The translations under genes were made by a program, and so were the position numbers. From Hyphodiscus hymeniophilus (lineage: Eukaryota > Ascomycota > Leotiomycetes > Helotiales > Hyphodiscaceae), in NCBI GenBank assembly GCA_016508695.1, contig VNKQ01000010.1, forward strand, positions 806,001 to 870,000: 64,000 nucleotides of DNA, in the 5' to 3' direction. Positions 22,694-34,200 of this stretch are shown here, piece by piece. The notes beneath the pieces are model-generated. The model did no database searches and had not been told where the DNA came from. It saw only the letters and a list, made by a program, of their open reading frames with translations. Positions within the stretch are counted from its first letter, which is position 1; every line of letters starts with the position of its first letter.

Positions 22694-24106
22694 TCAATTA
22701 AGGTATCTCCCAAATCCATCTTCGCTCTTCAAAAACTCCACCTCCGTCGGCATCACAGCCACATCCACCTCGGCCCCTCCATCAGGCAGCTTCGGCATAA
22801 CTCCGTTCCCTGCCTCTCCCTCGCTGCCCGGATACCTAGCTCTGATCACAGGCCCGAACACCTTTCCCCAATCCTGGCTATAGAGCTTGCCACCCTTCCA
22901 ATCCGTGCGCATCCCGACCCCAGTCGTCGAGTAGACCTCAATAAAGGCCCAATCAATCCACCGCTCGTTCGTCTCCGCCATGAGACTCTTCACGATTGCT
23001 GGGTTAATGGCCTTGATGGCGCTACGGACAGCGCTAGCCGCATATTTAAAGCCAGACGGTGAGAAGAGAGTATTGAGTTCGAGCTTGGCGTGGAGTTGAT
23101 AGACGGTGTTGCCGATGTATGAGGATGGCAGATGGAGGTGATGGCGTGCATCTGTGGGCATGAAAAGACTCCCCGTAGCGGAGACTGGGAGAGCATCCTT
23201 TGAGGGAGAGCGTCGACTGCGGATGAGAAGCACAGTGCGCCAAATGAGGGCTGATAATGCATCATGCGTGGAAATTGGTGGTGCGTCTAGTAGTGTTGCG
23301 TCGGCTTTGAGTCGTGCCAAGTTGGCTGGGGAGATGCATAGAGTGACTCCGATTTCCGGTGAAGTAGCCTCGAAAGGATGGGATTTCTGGTCAGATTGGG
23401 GTGTAGGCGATGTAGAGGCGTCTGATTTGTATGCTGGGTGGTCTTTGATGTTGAATGGTGTTTCGCTCATAATGTTGCGTAACACGCTGCGGTCTAGACC
23501 GACCATCGGGGTTATAGTCATTGAGCGTGCTTCGTTCTGATGTTCTTGCGCGAATTTCGTCTCCTCGCTCAGAATGCGGATCAAGTCATTGGTTCCCTGG
23601 CCATCAGAAAAAGATTGTGTCATAGCCCAGGTCAGGATCGTGCCACCCTCGATAGCCGTGAATTGCACCTTGGACGCAGCAAAGGGGCGGACATTGTCAA
23701 GATCATGTGGTATGGGCACAAGGAGGTCGTATGGAAGCCTGGAACCTGGAAAGTTAGCTGCTTCGAGCTCCTTGAGAGAAGGGATCGCTGTTCTATGGTC
23801 TCGCACGACAAGCTCAATGCCATCGCCGGGTACAATGATCCGCCAGTCCTTTTTGCCATTGCTGGCAACGATTGACGGTGAAGGAACAACGAGGCCACCT
23901 AGTGCGGGACAACGCAAGACAACAGCTTGTAGGCCGGACTTCAACGCGGCAAGTTGAGCATCACGTTGCCTGGAGGAGTCGCAGCGGAAGATAAGAAGGC
24001 GACGGCTGTAATGGACAGGATGACGGGCGTCGAGGCCAGCAAGGCCAATATGAAAAGATGGACCTGAAATCAGAACAGATTCATCGAATGAAGAGGCTAC
24101 TGCCAT
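22694..24106 (-). CDS. BAHD-like acyltransferase with altered active-site motif
   Basis: Single-exon gene, 470 aa, ATG at 24106. Overall order and length fit the fungal transferase family (PF02458, trichothecene 3-O-acetyltransferase-like), which moves acyl groups from acyl-CoA to alcohols or amines. The usual catalytic HxxxD motif appears as QSFSD (Q164 to D168, codon 23615-23617 CAA); the surrounding TWAM-QSFSDGQGTNDL aligns well with the normal motif, so His is replaced by Gln. The second structural motif (DFGWG in the family) is reduced to QDWGKVFG. Also seen: PLGG-like CPALGGLVV, ISTHDALSALIWR and NAIRNR-like YIGNTVYQL. The frame is intact, so it is either a non-catalytic relative or an enzyme with another mechanism. 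Neighbours are a transporter and a short-chain dehydrogenase. Confidence 0.82.
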   Translation of the reverse strand: MAVASSFDESVLISGPSFHIGLAGLDARHPVHYSRRLLIFRCDSSRQRDAQLAALKSGLQAVVLRCPALGGLVVPSPSIVASNGKKDWRIIVPGDGIELVVRDHRTAIPSLKELEAANFPGSRLPYDLLVPIPHDLDNVRPFAASKVQFTAIEGGTILTWAMTQSFSDGQGTNDLIRILSEETKFAQEHQNEARSMTITPMVGLDRSVLRNIMSETPFNIKDHPAYKSDASTSPTPQSDQKSHPFEATSPEIGVTLCISPANLARLKADATLLDAPPISTHDALSALIWRTVLLIRSRRSPSKDALPVSATGSLFMPTDARHHLHLPSSYIGNTVYQLHAKLELNTLFSPSGFKYAASAVRSAIKAINPAIVKSLMAETNERWIDWAFIEVYSTTGVGMRTDWKGGKLYSQDWGKVFGPVIRARYPGSEGEAGNGVMPKLPDGGAEVDVAVMPTEVEFLKSEDGFGRYLN

Positions 24107-25170
24107 TGTGAGATCAGGTACGAGAACAATTTCACGAGTGACTTTCTCAGGGTGGTGGTGCTGAGTATTCAGGAGAGTTTGTGGGAACGTGGGCTATTAT
24201 CCCGATATATAACTTCCCGCGCGAAGTGAAGAATTCAGAATCATTATGACTCATCCATTCTATCGCCCTGAGAACTGACATCTGCTGTTGTCTGGCTGGC
24301 TGGAGCCCATACTGTACGATTCTATGCAGCTTCAATCCCATATTAGACATTTTCCATGTAGCATACTATCGATCCAATCCTACACTACACTGACGCGCTA
24401 ACGCCTTGTACAATATGGATTTCTACGTTTATCACTGGTGGATCGCGACGGAACCCTTTGTCAAATTGTCATACTTTGACCCTCTAGCGCAGTAGATATT
24501 GTACATCAATTCTCGCAGAGAGAAGTTCAACTTGCAACCTCCTGATGAAGGGTCGGTTTGGAAGCACTTGTCCAACAGTCCACCTAGGATAGACCCTCAT
24601 ACTTTCAATCGAACCAAACAAATCAATGGAGGCTGAAGTCAGGAGCCAACTTTGACTATTGAGGGTCTTACTAGCAGCTTTCATTGAATTGACCTTTTTA
24701 ACCACCTGCCTTGGGGGGTTCGAAAAGATAGAGGGCACTCTTAGATGGATCTAGGAGACAACGTAGACTGTGAGCTGGGAAATATACTTTTCATACCCGG
24801 CGCCAATCCCAATTGAATCTACCACCGGCCCCACTTCACTCCCTCCAAGGCTTTCGACGTCCACGCTTAAAATGGTAGATCTTGAGAGCCCGCAGCATAC
24901 ATACTCTTACAACTCCTTAGCTGCAAAGTTCGGTTTGAATTCTTCGGGAAAAAGGCATTCCACGACGTCATTGATTAATGAATTTCCAGCCCGCACTTGC
25001 TCAGCTCTGCATTTACCCGGAATCTCCTCACACGCAAGAGTGGGAGCGATTTCAGAGATGGCGAGAGTCAAACATAAATTGAATTGGAAGGTCTGTGAAG
25101 AAGTTCGAAAAACATAAAACCTAAAATTTGTAGTAGTTTAATCCCAAATCCGTAATACTTCAATCTCAAT
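24107..25170. promoter_or_regulatory. Divergent intergenic region, acyltransferase / SDR
   Basis: About 1.06 kb separating two divergent genes. A 115-codon open frame at 24770-25117 starts at GTG and matches nothing I know. Both promoters should lie here. Confidence 0.45.
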
Positions 25171-26001
25171 ATGGCTATCTGGATTATCACAGGAGCCAAC
25201 CGTGGCCTAGGCTTGGAATTTGTTGCTCAGCTATCCAAAGACCCCTCAAACACCATCATAGCCACGACTCGCTCGGTATCACGAGACCTCAGTGACCTCG
25301 AATCTCTCAAAACCGCCTCTAACAAAACCCAAATCCTAGAATGCGATACCGGATCTCAAGACTCCATCACCTCTTTCGGCAAAGAACTCTCCTCTCTCCT
25401 CGGAGCCAAGAAGATCGACTTCCTCCTCAACAATGCAGGAATCAACGCCGTACCACAGCAGACGAGCCTGACAATTACCCCCGATGCACTCGCCGAGCAT
25501 ATCAATGTCAATGTGATGGGTCCGGCGAAGACTGTGCAGGTTCTTGAGAAGCATTTGCAAGAGGGAAGTGTAGTGATGAACATGACTTCCGGTCTGGGAA
25601 GTCTTGCGGTCAATCAGGGGAGGGATCAGACGCAATGCACGACATATTCGATTTCGAAAGCTGCGGTCAATATGTTGACGGTGCATCAGGCCATTGATTT
25701 AAAGAACAAAGGGGTTGCTGTTGTGTGTGTGGATCCTGGTGTAAGTTAACCTGGCCGTGCTCCTGAAGAGTCGTTTGCTGACCTTGATTGTCTAGTGGGT
25801 TAAAACGGACAGTATGATACACATCTTGACAGTTTCGCATTCAATTAAGACATTTGCTAACTACTCAATGCAGTGGGTGGGTCAGGTGCACAGTTGGAGA
25901 AAGCTGAGAGCATTGGGGGCATGTTGAAATTACTGAAAGGGGTGAAGCTGGACGACTCCGGGAAGTTCTTCGTTTACGATGGAAGTGAGAAGGCATGGTA
26001 A
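25171..26001 (+). CDS. Short-chain dehydrogenase/reductase
   Basis: Cytosolic NAD(P)-dependent oxidoreductase of the classical SDR type. Model: 25171-25740, 25796-25811, 25874-26001; 237 aa. Motifs: cofactor site TGANRGLG (residues 7-14), NNAG (87-90), catalytic S140, Y159 and K163 (YSISK). The proline-glycine turn VDPG is followed by WVKTDMGG, and the C-terminus DSGKFFVYDGSEKAW matches the fungal SDR group that ends in a Gly-x-Glu-x-x-Trp pattern. The second exon is only 16 nt long but is needed to rebuild WVKTD; both flanking introns have good donors and acceptors. Substrate unknown; it is next to an acyltransferase and an MFS carrier, which may suggest a small catabolic or detoxification group (inference). 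Confidence 0.9.
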
Positions 26002-26711
26002 GTGGTGGAGATTAAGCAGAAGAAATGGTGTCGTGTACTATGTCTGGAGATTCAGTACGCTTAGAACTCAATCTTGGATCTGTTGCTCGTTCTTAGCCTC
26101 TTCCCAACCCTCCAGAACAATACTGGATTGTTATCATAGCCAGTGCAATACTCTCAGGAAGCATATTCCCCGAGCATAGTCCAACTGATGGCAGGAATAT
26201 GCCAAAGAGCCTCCAGACTCTAGCTCTACAAGTCGAAAAGAGCTCAAAAGCGAGCGCAGCTTGGATACTTGTCAAGCTATGAGATACCATCTGCGAGGCT
26301 CCCAGGGCTTCAACCAACGCCACATGTCAAAGACCAATTTCAAGTCCTCGAAACAGTCTCGGTCATGGTGGGGTTTCGAGGTTGCGAAGGTTGTGCTCTC
26401 CTGGCTTGCCCACCTTGGCTGGGTATTACATTGCTCTATTGCACGAAAAGTGCACCTTGGTAAGTTACTGTGTGGCTTATTATTGCGTTCCACTACACAT
26501 TCACACTCATCGCTGGTGAACTAGGTGCTGGCGGCGATGCATGCTTAAGTGTATTCGACCTATGCTAGAAAAGAAGTAGCTCATGTAGCTGGATTGGCTT
26601 CTCAGCACATGTCTACGGTACATCAGGGCGCGGCTTGATTCGAATATACTCAAATACTCTGGAAATGTTGCTACCCCAGCAGCTCGAAAGCGAAGACCTG
26701 CTCTGCCTATT
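26002..26711. other. Convergent 3' flanks, no gene seen
   Basis: About 700 bases between two genes that converge here. Short open frames on both strands show no resemblance to known families. Confidence 0.45.
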
Positions 26712-28541
26712 TCAGTGCCTCAAGCTCCTCTTCATAGATGATGCCGGGGTAGATGATATTCCATCTCCAAAACATGACCCGTCAAAAAGGTTACATTCCG
26801 CACCACAGACAGTCCCATCCTTCGGCAGTATCCCATCACGAAAGAACTTTCTCAAATAGCCCAAAGTACAAGGATCTGGAACCCCACCCAACGCACAATG
26901 ACCCCTGGAATTTTGCTCGAGAACCACGCTTCCAGGGTACTCCTTCGCTATTTCCCACGAATTTCGTATACTTGTCATTGGATCAAGCCTATTACCGATA
27001 AACAGTATCGGCGTCGATAACTTCGAGCTTCCATCCTCCATCTTCGAAGTGAAGGGACCGGTAAACCTCCACGCCGGTCTTATTGGCCATCCCATGCACC
27101 GAATCCTCCTTTCGCCCTGAAAGAACGCTGCTTCCGAAGACTGGTCTTCCAATGCCGAAAGATAATCCTTGAACTCTGCGATGGTGGTGTTCGTGATATC
27201 CTCAGCATCTGCGCAGTTGAGTGCAGTCCCTGCATCTGCGTTCGCCCCTGCACGAGTGTCTCCGTTCTCATTCCCCGGACAGTCTGATACCGCAGGAACA
27301 TGTTCGAAAGGAAAGCTCACATTATGATGACCTCTTATCAATGCATCCAATGTTGTCGCCATTGAAGGAGAAGAAAAGACCGGGCTCATTGTCGTCCAGT
27401 ATATGGCAAGTTTCACATCTCTGTACGTTATCAACCTCCCATTACCATCGCTGACCGTGTACGCTGGCCAATGTTTCAAATTCTCCACGAAATCATGGAC
27501 GCGCTTCGCGATAGCTGCTGAGTCGGAGTCTGACCCCCTCCACAATGGGCAAGCTTCCTTGGCTTCAAAACAATCATCGTAAAAGCTTGCCCATATTGCG
27601 TCCGTGTCAACGAGGTGCTTCATTTGCCACTTGCCTGTCCAATCGCTGGGATTCGCCGCTCCATCAAGGATCATACGCGAGACGTGCTTAGGGTATAGAC
27701 TTGCAAAAGTCTGGCCAACCACGGTGCCGTAGGAGAGGCCCAAGAACTTCAGCTTCGGGTTTTCGCCGTCATCGGTCGGATTGCCAGTGAATGAGGCAGA
27801 TTGCGATGACTGATATTCAACTCTTTTCAGAATCTCCAACATGTCTCTCGCAGCATATGCAGTGGTCATGTGCCGGCGGATATCGTTTTCCCCTTCACTG
27901 TTATTTGCGCAGATCTTCCCTTTTGCTAGTGCAGCAATAAGCCTCACTCGCAGTGCCTTTTCATCCTCAGTACTCATGACACCGCTCAGATCCATCATTC
28001 TCTCCTCCCATAACGCCCCATCTAGCACGTAATCAAAGCAATTCGCACTGGGAGAGCTATATCCAAAGCCCCGATTGTCGAATGTCAGGAAATCGTACTC
28101 AAGGTCAGGATCAAAAAAATCGAGGAAAGCAAAGTTCGAAATCATGCCCACAAAGTCCTGGACGCGAGAGTTACCTGCGCCGCCAAATGCAGTGAAAATG
28201 GTCCCGCGGTGCGAGGGGGAGGGCGGCGCAGAGGCTTTGATGATTGGAACGCTGACATTATGAAGATTGGTAGTGGTATCATGGTAATCGAGTGGGAGTG
28301 ACAAGAGTGCACATGAGAATTTCCGGGACGGAGATGAAAGGATGTGTTGCGTTGAATCTTGGGTAGATGGTGAAGAGTAGCAGTCATGCCAGATCAGATC
28401 TCCCGAAGGTCGAACTGCGGTCCAATCAAATGCGGGAAATTGACCTCGTCGACTACTATCAGCTATGGCAGTGTCAACCCAGTTGAAAATACACAGCGCA
28501 ACTGCTGAAAGGAAGATTGTCGTCAAAGAGACCGCCATCAT
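26712..28541 (-). CDS. Secreted alpha/beta-hydrolase peptidase, TAP-like
   Basis: Single-exon gene, 609 aa, two adjacent ATGs at 28541 and 28538. It starts with a hydrophobic signal segment (VSLTTIFLSAVALCIFNWV). The fold is an alpha/beta hydrolase related to Streptomyces tripeptidyl aminopeptidase and other S33/TAP-like enzymes: nucleophile S270 in GLSYGT, acid D520 in GNRLDPMT, and H548 in SRGHCALGG form the triad, with an oxyanion region at FTAFGGAGNS and FDNRGFGYSS. The C-terminal 'TAP-like' segment (PILFIGNRLDPMT to CTLGYLRKFF) is present. Several cysteines and Asn-x-Ser/Thr sites fit secretion. It likely releases short peptides or amino acids from peptide N-termini outside the cell, complementing the sedolisin at 8.7 kb. 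Confidence 0.9.
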   Translation of the reverse strand: MMAVSLTTIFLSAVALCIFNWVDTAIADSSRRGQFPAFDWTAVRPSGDLIWHDCYSSPSTQDSTQHILSSPSRKFSCALLSLPLDYHDTTTNLHNVSVPIIKASAPPSPSHRGTIFTAFGGAGNSRVQDFVGMISNFAFLDFFDPDLEYDFLTFDNRGFGYSSPSANCFDYVLDGALWEERMMDLSGVMSTEDEKALRVRLIAALAKGKICANNSEGENDIRRHMTTAYAARDMLEILKRVEYQSSQSASFTGNPTDDGENPKLKFLGLSYGTVVGQTFASLYPKHVSRMILDGAANPSDWTGKWQMKHLVDTDAIWASFYDDCFEAKEACPLWRGSDSDSAAIAKRVHDFVENLKHWPAYTVSDGNGRLITYRDVKLAIYWTTMSPVFSSPSMATTLDALIRGHHNVSFPFEHVPAVSDCPGNENGDTRAGANADAGTALNCADAEDITNTTIAEFKDYLSALEDQSSEAAFFQGERRIRCMGWPIRPAWRFTGPFTSKMEDGSSKLSTPILFIGNRLDPMTSIRNSWEIAKEYPGSVVLEQNSRGHCALGGVPDPCTLGYLRKFFRDGILPKDGTVCGAECNLFDGSCFGDGISSTPASSMKRSLRH

Positions 28542-31500
28542 GATGGCTATGGAGACCGGTGCTGAGAGGAGATCACAATCATGCCACTAGACTGTGTACT
28601 TTGTAGCATTATCAGTTCTTGTAGTAAGTAGGAAACTCTGAATGTGATGACGTCCAATGTTGAATTGCGGCGTGCGTGTGCAAGGATGGAAGTCGCAAGC
28701 GATTCCTAATTTGGCAGCTCATAACGATCTGAGATACTGCTGCAAACTCCCAACTCTGCACCCATGTAGAGGTTCTCCAATCGTAGAGTGCTTATCCGGA
28801 GTCAATCATTGAGTTTCGCTGGTGATTTTGAGCCTCATCTCTATCGCTCAACCATATAAAACTGGGCTTAGATCCATTATTCATGGCATGTTATCTTTGT
28901 TTGAAGCCGTTCAGCATTCTTAGACTTGCAGCTTCGGCTTCGGTCTGCGACTATTCTCAAGGGCCATGCGCAAAAGCCATGCTTTTCTCTCACAATTAGG
29001 TGCATAAGCGGTGAATTTTGTCCTCAAATCTCTCATCCGCGTTCCATCTTCTCTGACTTGTCAGAATTGACAAGTATTTTGTTCCCAGTAACTCTCTTAA
29101 GAGACCCCCGTTTTGGCTGAAGTCATAGCTTGTTGATGGAAGGAGCTGTATTTGCCATTGTGATTGATATGTGAGGAGATTTCCAACGAATTCAGGTCGA
29201 GCACGTAGGGCCACAGCAAGATCTTGCAAGTCATATGGAGTGGATCGAGTATGGGGAGCGGGAATAGCGATTGTTTTGGAGGACGAATAGCGAGGCTTGA
29301 GAGCGGAACGTAAAGAGTCGACACTATATTGTGAACAGAGCCCAAGGAGTTTGTGCTCGTCTTCCAAGAAGCAACTGCGAAAGAGGTGGTCGGGACGGGT
29401 ATTTGGACTGAAAAAGTTTTCTTGCTTGCCATTTTCAGCGAGAGTATTGGGACAGATATTGGGACGGGGCTCACGCCACTCAAGGCTGCGGTACTGCTCA
29501 GCATCATGGTAATAGCGGAGGAGCTGGCTGGTGTAATGGGGACTACTGAAGCAACTAGTGTACTTACTACAACTGCTGGAGGGTTTTTGTCGACCTAGTA
29601 TGATTTTGCAGAGCTAATGTTGCGGTCATGCTGGAATTGCCATAAAACATCTCCGTCCCAATATCGCCCTCATTGATGTACGTAGGTTCCGTGATTTTCA
29701 GTGCAACCAAAAGCAGGAATCCAATATTATGAATCTTGGTAGAAGCTGACAACGAATTGGGCCATGAGCAGCTGGCTTGAAATCCGTTGTTCGGGTGATA
29801 TGAAGAAGGAACGGCACTCCGTTATGGGTTCCAGTGAAAGGAGGTCGAAGGAATAGGAATTTTCGTTGCTTTTGATGCCATAACCATATGAGGCGTTGTT
29901 GAGACTTCACTATGGACTCGAGCCGCAAAGTAAGAAGCTCCTTCCATGCCTGGACCTAAGTACGCTAGTGCTCAATGACTTGGCAAACATGAAAAATGAG
30001 CTTCTTTCAAGTCTTGAGCAATACCAGTGCTTTGCTCAACTCGTTTTTTGTGCTGTGACACTTTTTCAGACTGCCGTCAATGGCAAAGTGTCATCAGATG
30101 CAGCGAAACGTCACGGTGAAAGCACTCTTGATTCTCGACGCTTTACATGCACAATCAACCATCGCGTTATGTTTGTTTTCAAGATCTCTTCCAACCAAGG
30201 TTTTCACAACAAAGGTCTAAATAAGCCAACTGCACATCCCGTCAACGACTTTGACCTTGAAAAGGGACTTCATTTGCATCAACTAATGTTGATAGTCTTT
30301 CAAGATGAAACAGTACATGACCTTCTTTGCACTTTTGTCACCCCTCATAGCGTCGGAGCGAGTTTTTTGCTCTCATGTCTGAGTTCAAGCATACAGAAGC
30401 TTGCCAGGTTTAGCTCTTGCCTGCTAGGACAAGCACTACCCCTAAATCATTCAGAACAGGTAGTCCATACTCGAGACCCAAGACAGTGTGTCACAGCTGG
30501 AAGCATTGGGTATGTTGGGCCAAAAGGAAGAAAGGATGGACATTATCTGATCAGGAGAACAATGCAATAGTTGTGCTCCTGGAATGAAATTGATGTGAGT
30601 AGCATGCCCTAGACAAGAGTGCCAGGTATGGGCATAATCAAGCGTGCATTGCAAACATGCTGAAATCAGTATTCATATCCATCCACACCAACGGAAACAG
30701 TGGATGGCTTGGGGACGCGTGATGAGGTCGTAGTTTCCACAACTTGCAGGAAGCTTATTCAGAGGCACTATTAGAAAGCATTAAAGAAGATGAGCATTGT
30801 CGATTGCCATATCACTTTGGCTTCCACTAAGGTGGACACTTCCAACTTCACGATTGAGCTCGGAGGTGGCTTTCAGCCATCAGGACGGCTGACCTTCCCA
30901 GAAGATGAACAACATCGGAGTTTCTACCAAAAGCGAAAGTAAAGTACGGGAAGTTCCAACGAGGTCTCACACATCCCAACCGCATTCGGAGTGTGCAAAC
31001 ACATGTTGGTTCCCGATTCGGATACCAAGAACTAGTAGAAATAAAGTTTACCCTCCAAGTTGACCTTGAAAATCTGTACTAGTTTTGGCAGGCCTTGGAT
31101 CCGGGGTACCGGAAGAATAGTGCGCAAGATAGTTTATGCGGCACTGCTCGCAATTCATAAGCTGAGAGCCTGAGAGGCGATACCTAGGAAGATTCTGGAC
31201 AGTGATGCTGAAACAATTCGATAGATCTACCTTCGTAGAGCTCGGAAAGGGCTGATGTGCGATTCATGTCGCACATTTCCTTGGCCGGATGTGGCTCATA
31301 TTGTTCAAAGCCTGCTGTGCCGCGGAGAGATCATTGGCTTTATTGGATGCAAGTTTGCCCAGGTATGTCCATCAAGTGATAGCCTAGAAGCCTTGAAGCC
31401 TTCACCGAAAAACATCGTGCAGATGCGGCCAACTCGTGACGGAAAGTTTAGGGAATGGAACAAACAGCGGTGATCTTATATTGCTTCTGGAGATGCTCCC

Positions 31501-34200
31501 GGGGGAGTGAAATGGACGAGTTTCAAGGAAAGACATCCGCCGTGCCGTGTTTCGATTCGGGCATCCTTCCCATTTCACTACTGTTCTTAAGTATGAGGAC
31601 ACAGGAGTTGCTGTTCCTCGAGCTTCGTGTGGGAGTAGCAAAGACCGAGTTTCCAAAACTCCCCCTTTTCCTTTCTGAATCTTTGAGAGGTGGCCGGTGG
31701 AGTAGGTACATGACCCTCGGCTCCGGTAACTAGACCACGTTCCTGACTAGAGACCAGTGAAGCGTTAATGAACGATGATGTGCATCCGTAGTTTACGCTT
31801 CCCCGCGGACCGTCTGTCGGTGGTGCACTAAGATTCCTCCTTGAAGTTTGGGCTCTGGCAGGGATAACGCCGGATATATTTAGGTACACGTGAAGCCAGA
31901 TCTGGGTCTAAAGGGATCTGCATTGCCCCAAGTCCAAGGACAATAACGTATTACTCTTCGGCGATAGCGGGTTATGCAAGTCTATACTCCGTAAGTACGG
32001 CCATGTACCATTTTTGCTTGTCGTTTTTGGGTGGCTGGGCGGGAAACCAAAGACTGCAGCAAGTTAGCAATACCGGCATGTCAACACTCTATCATCTTAG
32101 GGCAAGGATTCCCTGTCGACCTAAACCTTAAAGTCAGCTGCTCATCGGGGATCAAATCTATTTGAATTGGTAATACGGTCGTTCCCTAAAAGGGTAGTTC
32201 TTTGCTGGGGAAGTCAAAATATACAAGGATAGGCAGTAGTATCCACCATTACGGAGGTAACCCACCTTTGCCTATGGCGGTTGGAAAACACGCCCAGGAA
32301 AGTCCCATCCGTGATCAGCCACCGGCCATGGAAGTAGACAATCTGAGAAGCCCGGTGGGACAACAAGGTCAGGGAGGCCGAAGCTGACGATTTGATAGAG
32401 TAATGACAACTAGCTTCTGGATTCGAGACGTCTTCAGTTCGGGCATCTGCTTGCAGTATTTCCATGCAGCTCTTTTACCTACTTTACAGTTTCTTGGTGG
32501 CGCAAAGAGTTTCCTTCCGTCGGCGGCCAAAACCAAGGTTCCACTTCCAAGGAGCACATCGTAAGTCGTGACAAGTGACAAGTGACCAAATAGCGGGCGT
32601 CGGGGTCTGCCAGCATGATCAAGATTTGCGTCTCATAAATCTGGGTCTCTGCTTTTGGGGGCCATTTGATTGGACATGTGAGTGATCCAGCATGCATTCA
32701 GAAGCAGGAAAGGGGGTTTCGGTGGAAATACGCAGGAGGCCCAACTCCCAAGAGACTGCCCGATTTCATTTTCATTACTCATACGTGTGAGCAATGCGCA
32801 TGCATATGAAAGCATTCTACGGAGGTATCCAAATTGCTGTTGATTCTGTTCTCACCATTGAGAAATACCCATAATGAATGTCGTCGTCGCTTTGTGTAGC
32901 TCCATATCACGATCGCCCCTAAGGAAATCTAGTATTCGTCCCCTGCTTTGGCGTCGATTCTCTCGTGGTGTCGCATGGCATTTCGCAGAACTTCACATGG
33001 GATTGTGGTTAGTGGTGTCTTGGCTGCGAAGGAGCAGAGGAACGAATTATATTAATTGGTTCCAACAATGCGACATCACAAATTCACAACCAGTTGGTCG
33101 GGAGAGCTAAAGCTGCGGGCGAAGGTTAGTCGCCGCCGTGACCTTAGGCTTTCTGTACCAGGACTGGTCGTTAACTCGTAGGTCGAACGACCCAGCTAAT
33201 AGGGAACGGAGTCCTAATTCAAACCTCATTCAACTCACTTTCTTCAAACATGGTTTCTCCGACCATCTACACAGTTGGAACACTCCCACCTCTGGACAAC
33301 AGAACTGTCTCTGGCAGCTTGGCATCTGGGTTGTGATCCATGTGTACAACATCTGCCTCGGCCTTGTGATGTTCCCTTCTTCCCGATGACCCGATGGATA
33401 CAACTCATGCCGAGACTCCAGAGTCGATCAACATTTATTGGGCGGTGAAGATTCTCAATCCAGTTATTTTTGCGAATTCTTCATCGGTGCTTGATCAGCA
33501 TCCCACGGCTTGTGGACAATTTCTGCTTACAGCGATTGTTTGCATCCCGGAAAACATCACTTGCTTGCTGGACCGTTGGTGCGACGTCGTACGAAGAACG
33601 AAATGGCTGGGAAGGCAAAGTGGATGCTGCCAAGAATGGAGTCTCTCGCCCATGCAAATAGGACTCTCACCTTGATCACGGAGTATCGGGAACTGGGACT
33701 GAGGACTGCAGTGAAGAGTCAGTACTTCAGAAACTATGTCAATGAAGAGAACAGCTGAATCGAATCCATTTCGAGTATCATACACCGGGTGATGCATCAG
33801 GTACAACTCAAATAGGCAAAAGAATACAGCCCTAGACCAGTTATCTGGTTGACAGCAACTCTGGACGGCGGATGACTCCCAATACAGACATCAAGTCGAT
33901 TGCTCATTGGTAAGGCTGTACGACTGATACTGTAGCATCTCGCATCAACCACAGGGCAGTAGTCGAAGTTGTCTCTGTCTCTGGCTGAACGGAAATGCGG
34001 AAGTACGGTGGTGACTTTCCTTATTCCCTGCAAGCCGCACGCAGAACTCCATTTCGATCGTCATCACTTTACCACCCATGAGAATTCCATAAGGATCGGA
34101 AGATCAGTCGTCTGACAACTCACCGCCCACGGCCAACCCGTCCCCTCTTCAACCTCCATGCATCATTGCATGCATTCATCGACGTTCTGGGCCCTGGCCA
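28542..34200. other. Gene-poor stretch, no supported gene
   Basis: About 5.7 kb with only short or unsupported open frames. The longest (29896-30570, plus) begins at TTG, has its first ATG at 29989, and resembles no family. I saw no long terminal repeats, reverse transcriptase, transposase or other transposon protein motifs. Small non-coding genes cannot be ruled out. One TACTCCGTA motif is at 31985-31993. Confidence 0.5.

Noticed and set aside
24770..25117. 115-codon frame before the SDR gene
   Set aside because: GTG start, no family resemblance, and it occupies the promoter of a well-supported gene.
29896..30570. 224-codon open frame in the gene desert
   Set aside because: Starts at TTG, first ATG at 29989, no domain, signal peptide or splice support; length is possible by chance.
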